Below are positions 7,983 to 16,617 of a DNA stretch of 64,000 nt, one piece after another (position 1 is the stretch's first letter; each line of letters starts with the position of its first letter). Source of the DNA: Paraburkholderia acidisoli. GTDB taxonomy: Bacteria; Pseudomonadota; Gammaproteobacteria; Burkholderiales; Burkholderiaceae. The stretch lies in assembly GCF_009789675.1 (NCBI RefSeq), contig NZ_CP046916.1, positions 1-64,000 on the forward strand. The letters run 5' to 3'. Under the pieces are notes generated by a model that ran no database searches, had not been told where the DNA came from, and was given only the letters and a program-made list of their open reading frames with translations. The translations under genes were made by a program, and so were the position numbers.

Positions 7983-8791
7983 GCGCGTCCGGCGTGGGAG
8001 CGAAGGTCGTTGGCTCGAAACGGGGATCGCAGAGCGCGTGGCACCCGGTTTCCAGCAAGACTTCGTATCGCGCCGCGCATGCGCTCCCCGATACGGCGAC
8101 TCACGCGGCTTCGCCCGCCGCCGCTTTTTCGCACGGCCTGACCCGCCTGCACGCCGCCGCGCTCGCGTTCGTTTGCGCGAGCCTCGCCGCCTGTGCGAGC
8201 GCGCCGCGCCCCGTGACCGACTACAGCCTGCCGGACATGCTGCGCGCCGGCCCCGAGCAGCATCTCGACGACGTGCTCACCGCGCACGGCCAGACCGTGT
8301 ACGAGTGCCGCGGCTCCGGCACCGAGCGTTACTGGATCCGCGAAGGCGATCTGGCAACGCTCGTGGATACGGGACGCCGCAGCGTGGGCACCGTCGCGCC
8401 GGGCGGCTATTTCCTCGCCTACGACGGCAGCCAGGTGCGCGTGCGCCGCGACGCGCATACGCAGGTCACGGCGGGCACGCTGCCGTGGGCGCGCCTGATC
8501 GCCCAGGACAACGCGCGGCGCCGCTTCAACGCCGCCGCGCACGGCCGCTTCGCGCGCACCGACGTGGTCGCGCGCCTGCACACCACCGGCGGCCTGCCGC
8601 CCGACCCGCTCTGCGACCGCGAAGGCGGCACGCTGCTCGTGCCCTATTCCGCCGATTACCTCGTCTACAGCCCCGCCTACGTGCCGCGTTCCGCGCCGCA
8701 CTTTGCCCCGCCACTTCGCCCTCGTTCCTCGCAGCATTCCCGCCCGATCCGTCCCTCGACGGTTCCTGACGTTCTGCCCGCACAACGGTAA
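7979..8791 (+). CDS. DUF3455-family lipoprotein
   Basis: A predicted lipoprotein whose lipobox LAAC follows a hydrophobic stretch at about residues 57-70. The mature part matches the pattern of the DUF3455 family: YECRG near the start, a W-containing strand, a GGYFLAYDGS segment, LPWARL, a TTGGLPP-x-C turn and a C-terminal VPYSADYLVY. The frame opens with a TTG at 7979 that overlaps the stop of the previous gene; the resulting N-terminus before the signal sequence is long and no in-frame ATG exists, so the true start is uncertain. DUF3455 proteins have no firm function. Its place inside the T3SS locus, where an outer-membrane lipoprotein could act as a secretin pilotin, is notable but speculative. 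Confidence 0.65.
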   Translation: MSASGVGAKVVGSKRGSQSAWHPVSSKTSYRAAHALPDTATHAASPAAAFSHGLTRLHAAALAFVCASLAACASAPRPVTDYSLPDMLRAGPEQHLDDVLTAHGQTVYECRGSGTERYWIREGDLATLVDTGRRSVGTVAPGGYFLAYDGSQVRVRRDAHTQVTAGTLPWARLIAQDNARRRFNAAAHGRFARTDVVARLHTTGGLPPDPLCDREGGTLLVPYSADYLVYSPAYVPRSAPHFAPPLRPRSSQHSRPIRPSTVPDVLPAQR

Positions 8792-9147
8792 CAGCCACCT
8801 CCACGATCCTCAAATTGTGTAAGCGGTTGGATTACATCGTGTAAGACTTTGTAGGAAAGCCAAGCCCAGCATGGGGCGGCGGCCTACGAGCGCCACACGT
8901 TGGCTCGTCGTATGAACATTTGCCCGTATGTGGGACGGGGTCGAAACGGTGAAACTCCCGGCAACTTCCGCCAATTTCCGCGCTATCCCGGTTTCTTCAC
9001 ACGATTGCAGCGCAGCAAACGCGCCGTGCAAAACACTCTTCAATGCGTATTTAACAAAATGTTACGTACCTGACCGGGGAGTCCTCATACCTTTCGTCTG
9101 CCGGGGCGCATTTCGCTCCGGCCTCACAGCGACCGTGAGACAAGACC
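8792..9147 (+). promoter_or_regulatory. hrpG upstream region with GTGTAAG direct repeat
   Basis: This 356-nt non-coding stretch is clearly less GC-rich than its surroundings and should hold the hrpG promoter. GTGTAAG occurs at 8817-8823 and again at 8839-8845, 22 bp apart (two helical turns), the phasing typical of OmpR-family binding sites. No PIP box with correct spacing was found. The rest shows nothing recognisable. Confidence 0.4.
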
Positions 9148-10281
9148 ATGAGCAACGGAAGGTTCAGCTTGCCGAGGACACTATTGAAAGTCGCACTATT
9201 CACTCATGACCCGCGCATGGTTCAACTCGTGGAGTCGTCGCTTGCCGCCGAGGGCGTCGAGTGCGCGCGTTACGGCGAGGAAGTCGATCTCGCCCGCGCG
9301 CTCCACCGCGAAGAATTCGGCGCGATCGTGTTCGACGCCAGCGCCGGCCTCGATCCGTCGCATCCGGTGCTGGCGCGCCGCGCGTGCTACGGCGACCGGC
9401 GCGCGCCGCTGGTGGCGATCGGCGACTTCTGCGCGCGCGACGACATGCACGCGGCGCTCAGCGCGGGCGCCGACGACTTCGTGCTGATGCCCGTCGATCC
9501 GCGCGAGTTGCGGCTGCGCGTGCTGCTCGCGGCGCGTCGCTTCAGCACGCGCGGCGTTGCCGCCGACCTGGCCCGCGACGAGGACGACGAACTCGAAACC
9601 GGCGTGTACCGCTTCAGCCGCCGCGACGGCCGCGTGCATATCGACGGCCGTGCCGTGCATCTGACCGCGCGCGAATTCGCCATCGCCTGGGTGCTGTTTT
9701 CGCAGCAGGGCAGCTATGTCACGCGGCGCGCGCTGGCCGCCGCCGTGTGGGGCAGTTCGGAGGAAATCGCGGGACGCACGCTCGAGCAGCACATCTACAA
9801 GCTGCGCAAGAAGCTCGCGCTCGACGGCGCGCACGGCGTGGTGTTGCGCACGATGTACGCGCACGGGTATCGCATCGAACGCGTGTTGCAGGAGCCGGTG
9901 AAGCTGTCGGCGAGGGTGCCGGCGAACTTGTCGCCGAACTTGTCTCCGAACGTGCCCGCGAGCGTCCCGGCGCCCTCGCCTGTGACGGCGCGCGCAGAGG
10001 AGCGCGGCAAAGAGCCCGCGTGCGTAGCGACGCCCGGCGTAGCGACGCCCGGCGCACCGACGCCCCGCACCCCCACACCCGCCACGGGCCACGCGAGCAC
10101 GCCGCCGCGTGTGGAGCGCGAACTCACGCGCGCGTCGTGCCTCAACGCCGCGGGCACGATCAAGCTGCACGCGAGCAGCAGCGAAACCGCGCGCAACGCT
10201 CAGCCGTGGCCGCCGCAAAACGAAGCCTGCGACGCGTGGCCCGCGCTCGTCGCCCATACGCCGCGCCGGCGCAGCGCCTGA
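9148..10281 (+). CDS. hrpG: HrpG-like OmpR-family regulator of the T3SS
   Basis: A 377-residue regulator: receiver-like domain (about 14-130), OmpR/PhoB winged-helix domain (about 150-245, with TAREFAIAWVLF and LEQHIYKLRKKLAL), and an unusual 125-residue Pro/Ala/Thr-rich tail. In the receiver the phospho-acceptor position holds Asp63 (IVFDAS), but the conserved lysine is replaced by Met114 (LMPVDPREL), so phosphorylation control may be atypical. HrpG of Ralstonia and Xanthomonas sits at the top of the hrp cascade and activates hrpB/hrpX. Location within the hrp cluster supports the name. The tail contains the repeated motif VATPGVATPG, absent from the usual ~240-260-residue HrpG. Confidence 0.75.
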   Translation: MSNGRFSLPRTLLKVALFTHDPRMVQLVESSLAAEGVECARYGEEVDLARALHREEFGAIVFDASAGLDPSHPVLARRACYGDRRAPLVAIGDFCARDDMHAALSAGADDFVLMPVDPRELRLRVLLAARRFSTRGVAADLARDEDDELETGVYRFSRRDGRVHIDGRAVHLTAREFAIAWVLFSQQGSYVTRRALAAAVWGSSEEIAGRTLEQHIYKLRKKLALDGAHGVVLRTMYAHGYRIERVLQEPVKLSARVPANLSPNLSPNVPASVPAPSPVTARAEERGKEPACVATPGVATPGAPTPRTPTPATGHASTPPRVERELTRASCLNAAGTIKLHASSSETARNAQPWPPQNEACDAWPALVAHTPRRRSA

Positions 10282-10300
10282 TTCGGGCACTGCGCCGGCG
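10264..10300. terminator. inverted repeat between convergent hrpG and hrcC
   Basis: A perfect 11-bp inverted repeat (CGCCGGCGCAG at 10264-10274, CTGCGCCGGCG at 10290-10300) brackets the stop codon of hrpG and lies 55 nt before the stop of convergent hrcC. The run after it (TTATCGG) is a poor T-tract, so it may be a bidirectional terminator or an mRNA-stabilising hairpin. Confidence 0.45.
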
Positions 10301-10354
10301 TTATCGGCACATCGACAGCCAGCGACGTTCAGCGGATTCGCCTCCGCCTCGACA

Positions 10355-12208
10355 TCAGTACTCGATCACGTGCGGCGACAGCAGAACGAGCCGCTCCATA
10401 TGGCTGTTCTGGTTCTCGCGATAGCGAAACAGCCCGCCCACCAGCGGAATCTTCGAGAGCACCGGCACGCCGCTCTGGCCGTTCGACGAACTGTCCACGC
10501 GATAACCGGCGATCAGCAGGCTCTGCCCTTCGTTGATGACCGCTTCCGTGTTGATCGTGCTCGTGGTGATGACGGGAATGTTGTCCACCTGCTGATCGGT
10601 GGTCTGACCGTCTTCCACATGCACCTGGAGCTTGATCTGCGTCTGGCCGTTTTCGTCGACGACCATCGGCAGCACACGCAGCGACGTGCCCGTCGAGATC
10701 GCATAGAGATCGCCCGACGTGTAGCCCTGCACGCGCACGTAGAACTTCTTCTTGTTGTCCATGATCGCTTCGACGTTGTCGAGCGTCGCGACTTTCGGGC
10801 TGGCGTCGATGCGCGCGAGGTTGTTGTCTTCGAGCGCGTTCACGCGCGCCATCAGATAGCGCCCCGCGTCGCCGAGCACCGCCGTGAGCGAGATGCCCGC
10901 GGGCGTGGTGTTGACGATCGTGTTGCCGCTCGAATCCGTGCTGCTGAACGTGGGGTTCAACTGGCCGTTCGCGTAGCTGTTGGCCGTGGTGCTGCCGGTG
11001 CCGGTTTGCAGGTCCACGTGACTGTTATGCGCGCGCCAGTCCACGCCGAGCTGCTTGAGCGCGGAATCGTCGATCTCGATGATGTGCGCTTCGATCTCCA
11101 CGAGCTTGCGGCGCACGTCGAGTTGGTCGATCAGCGTTCGATACTGGCCAATGCGCTGCGGCAGGTCGCGAATCAGCACGGAGTTCGTGCGCGGGTCCGC
11201 CTTGATCACGGGCAGCACGCTCGCGCCCGTGGGCATCGCGCCGGTGCCGTAGCTCGCGTTGCTCATGCCGCCGTAACCGTAAGCACCGCCATAACCACCG
11301 CCGTAACCGCCGCCGCGCCCGCGCCCTTGCGCCGCCGCCTGGCCGCCCGCGCCCATCATGGCGGGCGGCAAGGGCGGCTGGATCACGTCGCCGCCACCGC
11401 CGCCGCTGCCCGCATCGGCGAACGGCGAGCCGCCGCCATTGCCGCCCGAGGCGTCGGTCATGGGCGTCTGGCGCTCCATGCCCGGCGTGACGTTGTTGGG
11501 GCCGTCCGCGCCGCCGTCGCCGCTGTCCTTGCCGGGGTGGTACATGCCCGCGAGCACGCGCGCCACGCCCGGCACCGTCACGGTCTTGCCGTCGATCACC
11601 ACGTTGTGGTCGTCGGCCCAGCCATGCTTGAGCTGGAACACGCGCACCTCGGTGCCGGTGCGGCGGTTCGCGTTCTGGTCGAGCCGCGAGGCGAGATCGG
11701 CCACCAGCGCCACGTACTGCTTCGGCCCGGTGATGAGCGCCGCGCCCGAGGAGGGATCGTAGATCACCGGGAAGCGCGGATTGTCGAGGCCCATCTGCGT
11801 GAGCGTCGCGCGCAACTCGCGCGTGCCCGCGAAGTCGAGATGGATCATCTGGCGCGTCATGTCGTTGGCGCTGCTGATCGTCAGCACGCTGCCGTCGTAG
11901 AACCAGACAAAGCCGAAGGTGGCCGCGAGCGTGTCGAGAAAGCGTTGCGGCGACATGTCGAAGTTGCCCGACACGGCGCCCGTCACGTCGGGCGCGACCG
12001 CCGCCGCGATGCCCTGGCTCGCGGCGAAGTCGCGCAGCACGTCCTTGAGTTCCTTGCCGTCCACGGCAATGTGCACGGTCGCGGTGCGGAACGGCACTCG
12101 CATGGCCCACGCGTTCGCGCCGCAAGTGGCGAGCGCGAGGCAGAGGCACAGTCTGAAACAGGCGAGGAGATGCACTCCCCGCCGCTTTCGAAGCGCGGTG
12201 TCTATCAT
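10355..12208 (-). CDS. hrcC: type III secretion outer-membrane secretin HrcC (SctC)
   Basis: A 617-residue secretin forming the outer-membrane ring of the T3SS. It has an N-terminal signal peptide (basic MIDTALRKRRG, then a hydrophobic core ending near ANAWA), N0/N1-type domains (VDGKELKDVLRDFAASQGI), a Gly-rich low-complexity loop in the middle, and a C-terminal secretin core including VNALEDNNLARIDASPKV and the IPLVGGLFR motif near the end. The start at 12208 is chosen because the signal peptide begins there; the frame remains open upstream but overlaps hrpB out of frame. It lies 41 nt after hrpB on the same strand, so the two are probably cotranscribed. Confidence 0.92.
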   Translation of the reverse strand: MIDTALRKRRGVHLLACFRLCLCLALATCGANAWAMRVPFRTATVHIAVDGKELKDVLRDFAASQGIAAAVAPDVTGAVSGNFDMSPQRFLDTLAATFGFVWFYDGSVLTISSANDMTRQMIHLDFAGTRELRATLTQMGLDNPRFPVIYDPSSGAALITGPKQYVALVADLASRLDQNANRRTGTEVRVFQLKHGWADDHNVVIDGKTVTVPGVARVLAGMYHPGKDSGDGGADGPNNVTPGMERQTPMTDASGGNGGGSPFADAGSGGGGGDVIQPPLPPAMMGAGGQAAAQGRGRGGGYGGGYGGAYGYGGMSNASYGTGAMPTGASVLPVIKADPRTNSVLIRDLPQRIGQYRTLIDQLDVRRKLVEIEAHIIEIDDSALKQLGVDWRAHNSHVDLQTGTGSTTANSYANGQLNPTFSSTDSSGNTIVNTTPAGISLTAVLGDAGRYLMARVNALEDNNLARIDASPKVATLDNVEAIMDNKKKFYVRVQGYTSGDLYAISTGTSLRVLPMVVDENGQTQIKLQVHVEDGQTTDQQVDNIPVITTSTINTEAVINEGQSLLIAGYRVDSSSNGQSGVPVLSKIPLVGGLFRYRENQNSHMERLVLLSPHVIEY

Positions 12209-12249
12209 GGGTTCGTCGTCGATGCGGTTGAGAAAGGAACGCGCCGGCT

Positions 12250-13713
12250 TCAGCGCTTGAGCGTGTCGGAAGGCGCTTCGTTGAACTGGCGCCGATACCC
12301 GTTCACGAGCGTCGAACGGTTCTGCACGCCCCAGCGGTTGGCCGCCGCGAGCACGTCGTGCTCGCCGTGCGCGGCGTTGCGCTGCAAGTCGCGGCGAATG
12401 CGCTCCATGCGCTTTTCGCGGATGATTTCCGTGGGCGTCGAGCCAAGGCTGTTGCGAAACGCGCTCTGCAACGCGCGCTCCGTCACGCCGATCTCGGCGG
12501 CCACTTCGCGCACGGAGAGATCGCTGCGATCGAGGTTGTCCATCAGATAGCGATACGCGCGCCGGTATTTCGCGGGCAAACGCGCGCCCACGTCGTCGAG
12601 TTGCGGCGTCTGGCGTTGCGCGCGATGCGCGAGCGAGGCGAGCATCGTGGCCGACTCGCGCAGGCATTGCATGGCCGCGAGCGCGTAGCGCCGGTACAGT
12701 TGCGCCGCTTCCTCGTCGCGGCCTTGCGCGCCGCGCGCCTTCGCGAGGCAATACAGATACTCCAGATGCCGGTGATCCTGCGCCGCGCGCAGGTCGGCGG
12801 CGATGGGCGCGAGCATGGTTTCGGCGAGTTGCGGCGTGCCGCTCGCGAGACTCGCGAGCGCGATTTCGAGGCGCACCGCGTACTGATACGCGTGCAGGCC
12901 GTTCGCGGCGCTCCAGTTCAGATGCGCGAGCGCGGCGGCTTCCGCGCCGGGTTGCCCGAGCGCGAGGCGGCGCAGCGCGTCGAGATACGTAATACGCGCG
13001 CGCAGCAGCGGCGAACGCGTGCGCTGTGCGCGGCGCGCCAATGCGTCCGTGCCCACGAAGCCGGATTCGCGCACGGCGCGTAGCGCGAACGCGCCGGTCG
13101 CGCCGGACTGCCAGTACACGTGGTCGGAGAGTTGCGCGGCCGTGCGCAGGTCGTGCTGGCTCGCGAGGTCGTAGCGCAACGTGTCGATGATGTCGCGCCA
13201 GACTTCGGCGCGATCCGCCTCGTCGCGATGGTCGCGATCGTCGGCATCGTCGGCCGCCGCCTGGATCAGCGTGTCGAGTTCGTCGAGCCACTGCACGGCT
13301 TCGCCGTGCTGGCCCGTTTCCAGCAGCACGCAGAGCGCGCCGAAGCGCCCTTCCAGCGCCTGGGCGGGCGTGAGCCGTTCGTCGTCCACGAGACGCATGA
13401 AGCACGACATCGCCGTGCCGAAACGCTGGCGGAAAAACGCCTGCCAGCCCGCGTTGCGGCACGAGGCGGCGCGCATGTCGCGGCGCGAGCCGCGCATGAG
13501 CTTTTGCGCTTCGCGGTAGGAATCTTCGGCGTCCACTTCGATGCCGAGCAGGGTCTGCAAGTCGGCCTGAAGCTGCAGGCAGGGCGCGGCGCAATGGTGC
13601 GCATGCGCGACGGCTTCGGCAATGCGTCCTTCGTGCAGCATGTCGAGCTGGCCGCGCGGCGCGCTCGTGGACGACAACGCGGAAACAAGCGGGAAATACA
13701 GGCTGGAAAACAT
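12250..13713 (-). CDS. hrpB: HrpB/HrpX-type AraC-family activator of hrp genes
   Basis: A 487-residue regulator, close to the ~477 residues of Ralstonia HrpB and Xanthomonas HrpX. The N-terminal ~370 residues are an alpha-helical, TPR-like region; the C-terminus (about 380-487) is an AraC-type double helix-turn-helix with LSVREVAAEIGVTERALQ and a second helix pair ending NEAPSDTLKR. HrpB binds hrpII/PIP boxes, and five such boxes occur in this window, making this protein their likely reader. It lies upstream of hrcC on the same strand. The upstream region carries a perfect 15-bp palindrome (13828-13842). Confidence 0.88.
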   Translation of the reverse strand: MFSSLYFPLVSALSSTSAPRGQLDMLHEGRIAEAVAHAHHCAAPCLQLQADLQTLLGIEVDAEDSYREAQKLMRGSRRDMRAASCRNAGWQAFFRQRFGTAMSCFMRLVDDERLTPAQALEGRFGALCVLLETGQHGEAVQWLDELDTLIQAAADDADDRDHRDEADRAEVWRDIIDTLRYDLASQHDLRTAAQLSDHVYWQSGATGAFALRAVRESGFVGTDALARRAQRTRSPLLRARITYLDALRRLALGQPGAEAAALAHLNWSAANGLHAYQYAVRLEIALASLASGTPQLAETMLAPIAADLRAAQDHRHLEYLYCLAKARGAQGRDEEAAQLYRRYALAAMQCLRESATMLASLAHRAQRQTPQLDDVGARLPAKYRRAYRYLMDNLDRSDLSVREVAAEIGVTERALQSAFRNSLGSTPTEIIREKRMERIRRDLQRNAAHGEHDVLAAANRWGVQNRSTLVNGYRRQFNEAPSDTLKR

Positions 13714-13827
13714 TCAGGACTCCGTGTTGACCGCATGCGGATGCGCGCAATCGCGAACGCCCGGGCTCGTGCCTGAACGAACGCAAACGATTGCATCGCG
13801 ACGGAGTCAATGTAGCCGGAGAACTGC

Positions 13828-13842
13828 GTTGAGATTCTCAAC
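13828..13842. promoter_or_regulatory. 15-bp palindrome in the hrpB upstream region
   Basis: GTTGAGATTCTCAAC is a perfect palindrome with 7-bp arms and one central base, 115 nt upstream of the hrpB start, inside the 147-nt gap between hrcT and hrpB. It contains TTGAGA, close to a sigma70 -35. It is a candidate operator for the factor controlling hrpB. Confidence 0.45.
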
Positions 13843-13860
13843 AAAGCGCACAGTCACGCT

Positions 13861-14727
13861 TCATTTGAGCAATGTTGAAGAAGCCGCATCCTCATGCGCG
13901 CCGGGTCGCGGTGGCGCCTTGTGCGTGCCCTGGATGCCGGACGCCTCGCGCATCTGCGCGGCGAACATGCGCAGGTCGAGATGATCGCGCACCTCGTTCA
14001 CGAAGATGCCCGCGAACAGCGCGAGCAGCACCACGGCCACCGCGCCCTTGATCGGCTGGCTCAGCGCGCCGAGTTCGAGTTTTTGCGCCGATTTCGCCGC
14101 GATATTCACGCCCAGGTCGATCAGCACCATCACGAACAGCAGCGGCGCGGCGAGCTTGGCGATCATTTCCATTAGCGTGTCGGTCTGGCGCAGCACGAAC
14201 ACTTCGAGGAAGTCGGTGTCGAGCGGTCCCGGCGAGGCCACGGGCCACCACTGGTACGACTCGTAGAGCGCCTGCAGCATGAAGTTCATGCCGCCGAGCG
14301 TCCAGAACGCGACGATCGCGAGCTGGCTCATCAAGGTGCCCGAGGGCGTGGACTTCTCCGAGCGCAGCGGGTTGGTGATCTGCGCGTTGTTGTAGCCCGT
14401 GAGGCTGTCGAGATACATGCCCGCGCTTTCCGCCACCCAGAACACCGTGGAAGCCGCAAAGCCCATCACCGTGCCGATCAGCGCCTCGCGCAAGCCCGTG
14501 ATGAGCAGCGTCGTGCCCGTGAGCGTGCTCGCGAAATCCGCGGGCTGCGCGAGCGCGATATAGAAGCTGAAAATGAGCGCGACGCCGTTGCGCACCGGCC
14601 CTTGCAGCGTGCCGTCTGCCGTGGGCGGAAAGAGCGTCATGATGACGAACAGGCGAATCGAGCACACGCCCAGCACCATCAGGTCCTGGACCAGCATCGG
14701 GCCGTAGAGCAGAAACGCGTCGTTCAT
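13861..14727 (-). CDS. hrcT: type III secretion export apparatus protein HrcT (SctT)
   Basis: A 288-residue inner-membrane protein of the SctT/FliR family, part of the export gate with HrcR, HrcS, HrcU and HrcV. It has several hydrophobic segments and family-like stretches such as GLREALIGTVMGFAASTVFW and the SGTLMSQLA region near the middle. The ATG at 14727 overlaps the hrpB7 stop (ATGA); the longer open frame upstream runs through hrpB7 in another frame. It is the last gene of the hrpB1-to-hrcT operon. Confidence 0.9.
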   Translation of the reverse strand: MNDAFLLYGPMLVQDLMVLGVCSIRLFVIMTLFPPTADGTLQGPVRNGVALIFSFYIALAQPADFASTLTGTTLLITGLREALIGTVMGFAASTVFWVAESAGMYLDSLTGYNNAQITNPLRSEKSTPSGTLMSQLAIVAFWTLGGMNFMLQALYESYQWWPVASPGPLDTDFLEVFVLRQTDTLMEMIAKLAAPLLFVMVLIDLGVNIAAKSAQKLELGALSQPIKGAVAVVLLALFAGIFVNEVRDHLDLRMFAAQMREASGIQGTHKAPPRPGAHEDAASSTLLK

Positions 14728-15221
14728 GCGTGGCGGCGCCTCGCGAGCATCTGTTCTTCGGCGGCTTCGTCCTCGGCGTCGAGCGCGGCGGCTTCGAGCA
14801 CGCCGGCGAGCGTCTTCGCGCGCTCGCGGCACACGTCGATCCGGCCGCGATTGAGCGCGATGGCGCGCCGCGCCGCGTCGGCTTCGGCGTCTTTCGCGGC
14901 CACGGCGGCGCGTTGCGCTTCGAGGTCGGCGAGCGCCTGCGCGGTCTGCGCGTCGAGGCTTTCCAGATAGCGGCGGCACGCCTCGAAGTCGTCGAGCGAA
15001 AAGCGCGTCTCGCCCGTCATCATGCGCGCGATGCGCATACGGTGATCGGCGGCCACGGCTTCGAGTTGCGCCACGCGCGCGGCGGTCTCGTCGGCCTGCG
15101 CCTGCGCTTCCCCGCGCTCGCGGCGGCGCGCCTCCAGCGCCGCGCGCAGGTCCGGCTCCTTGCGCTCGCGGCGCTGGCTCGCGCGTTCGAGCGCGACGAT
15201 GCGGCGTTTCGTCGTGTTCAT
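14724..15221 (-). CDS. hrpB7: HrpB7 stalk-type T3SS protein (SctO/FliJ-like)
   Basis: A 165-residue, highly charged, almost entirely alpha-helical protein with long coiled-coil stretches rich in Arg, Ala and Glu, as in the SctO/FliJ stalk that links the ATPase to the export gate. It lies between hrcN and hrcT, exactly where hrpB7 lies in Ralstonia and Xanthomonas. The start at 15221 (MNTTKRRIVAL) is 7 nt after the hrcN stop; a longer frame would overlap hrcN by about 60 nt. Confidence 0.8.
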   Translation of the reverse strand: MNTTKRRIVALERASQRRERKEPDLRAALEARRRERGEAQAQADETAARVAQLEAVAADHRMRIARMMTGETRFSLDDFEACRRYLESLDAQTAQALADLEAQRAAVAAKDAEADAARRAIALNRGRIDVCRERAKTLAGVLEAAALDAEDEAAEEQMLARRRHA

Positions 15222-15228
15222 GCGCGCG

Positions 15229-16617
15229 TCACGAAGGTTGCGCGAGTTCCGCCAGCCGGTCGGCGGTTTCCTGCGGATCGGCGTAGGCATCGGTGGGCTG
15301 GCACAGGAACGCGATGATCGCGTCGATCTTCGCGATGGCCTCGTCGGCGAGCGGATTCGAGCCCGCCTGATATTCGCCCACCTGCAACAGCATTTCCACG
15401 TCGCGATGCTGCGCGAGCAGCGAGCGCAGCCGCGTGGACGCCGCGAGGTAGTCGCGCGTCACCACTTGCGGCATCACGCGCGAGAGGCTGCCGAGCACGT
15501 CGATGGCAGGATAGCGGTTCTTCGCGGCAATCTCGCGCGAGAGAATCAAATGGCCGTCGAGCACGCCGCGCACTTCCTCGGCGATCGGGTCGCTGCCGCT
15601 CTCGTCTTCGGCAAGCACGGTGTAGAGCGCCGTGATCGAACCGGTTTCGCCCATGCCCGCGCGTTCGAGCAGGCGCGGCAACTCCGCGAAAATCGACGGC
15701 GGAAACCCGCGCCGCGCGGGCGGCTCGCCCGCCGCCAGCCCGATCTCGCGCCCGGCGCGCGCAAAGCGCGTGAGCGAATCCATCATCAGCAGCACGCGCT
15801 TGCCTTCGTCGCGAAAGTGCTCGGCGATCGCCGTGGCCACGTAGGCCGCCTTGGCGCGCTCGATCGACGACCGGTCCGAGGTCGCGCATACGATCACGGT
15901 GCGCGCCATGCCTTCCGGGCCCATGATCAGTTCGACGAATTCGCGCACTTCGCGCCCGCGCTCGCCAATCAGCGCGATCACGTTGACGTCGCATTGCGCG
16001 CCGCGCGCGAGCATGCCGAGCAAGGTGCTCTTGCCCACGCCCGCGGGCGCGAAAATGCCGATGCGCTGGCCCTCAGCGAAGGTGGTGAGCGCGTCGATCA
16101 CGCGCACGCCCGTGGGCATCGGGTGTTCGATCATGCGGCGCGTCATGGGGCTGGGCGGATCGGCGAGAATCGGGCGGCGGCAGGCCTCGTCGATGTCGAG
16201 TTCGCCGAGTCCGTCGATGGGCTCGCCCAGACTGTCGATCACGCGCCCGAGCAGCGCGTCGCCCACTTTCACGCTCATCGGACGGCCGAGCCCGACCACG
16301 CGCGTGGCGCGCGAAACCTGTTCGAGCCGCGCGAACGGCGAAACCAGCGCGTAGTCGCGCGTGAAGCCGATCACTTCGCCGTGCTGGAGCAGCGTGCCGT
16401 CGGGCGCGCGCAGCTCGCAGAGTTCGCCGAGTTGCAGATCGAGGCCGCCCACCTTGATGAGCGTGCCGATCACTTCGAGGATCTTGCCGCTCTGGCGCAC
16501 GCGCGTGCTCGCGCGCAATTCGCGGTCGATGGCGTCGGTGAGGCGCGTGAGGTCGGCCTGGGCGCGATCGGGCGCCGGGTCCGGCTCGCGCGGTGGGAAA
16601 CGATCGGGCGCGTTCAT
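15229..16617 (-). CDS. hrcN: type III secretion ATPase HrcN (SctN)
   Basis: A 462-residue F1-type ATPase that unfolds substrates and releases chaperones at the base of the T3SS. The beta-barrel domain precedes the Walker A motif FAPAGVGKST (189-198); Walker B is VLLMMD (275-280), followed by SLTRFARAGREIGLAAGEPP, a strong FliI/SctN signature. Length is normal for the family. Its ATG overlaps the stop of hrcL (ATGA), so the stator and ATPase subunits are coupled in translation. Confidence 0.95.
   Translation of the reverse strand: MNAPDRFPPREPDPAPDRAQADLTRLTDAIDRELRASTRVRQSGKILEVIGTLIKVGGLDLQLGELCELRAPDGTLLQHGEVIGFTRDYALVSPFARLEQVSRATRVVGLGRPMSVKVGDALLGRVIDSLGEPIDGLGELDIDEACRRPILADPPSPMTRRMIEHPMPTGVRVIDALTTFAEGQRIGIFAPAGVGKSTLLGMLARGAQCDVNVIALIGERGREVREFVELIMGPEGMARTVIVCATSDRSSIERAKAAYVATAIAEHFRDEGKRVLLMMDSLTRFARAGREIGLAAGEPPARRGFPPSIFAELPRLLERAGMGETGSITALYTVLAEDESGSDPIAEEVRGVLDGHLILSREIAAKNRYPAIDVLGSLSRVMPQVVTRDYLAASTRLRSLLAQHRDVEMLLQVGEYQAGSNPLADEAIAKIDAIIAFLCQPTDAYADPQETADRLAELAQPS

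Noticed and set aside
9093..9115. TTCG pair just upstream of hrpG as a possible hrp box
   Set aside because: Spacing is 15 nt between TTCG elements instead of 16, and no YANNNT hexamer fits; hrpG is also normally upstream of HrpB in the cascade.
12209..13810. Long open frame extending hrcC upstream to 1151 codons
   Set aside because: It runs out of register through hrpB; the signal peptide at 12208 marks the real hrcC start.
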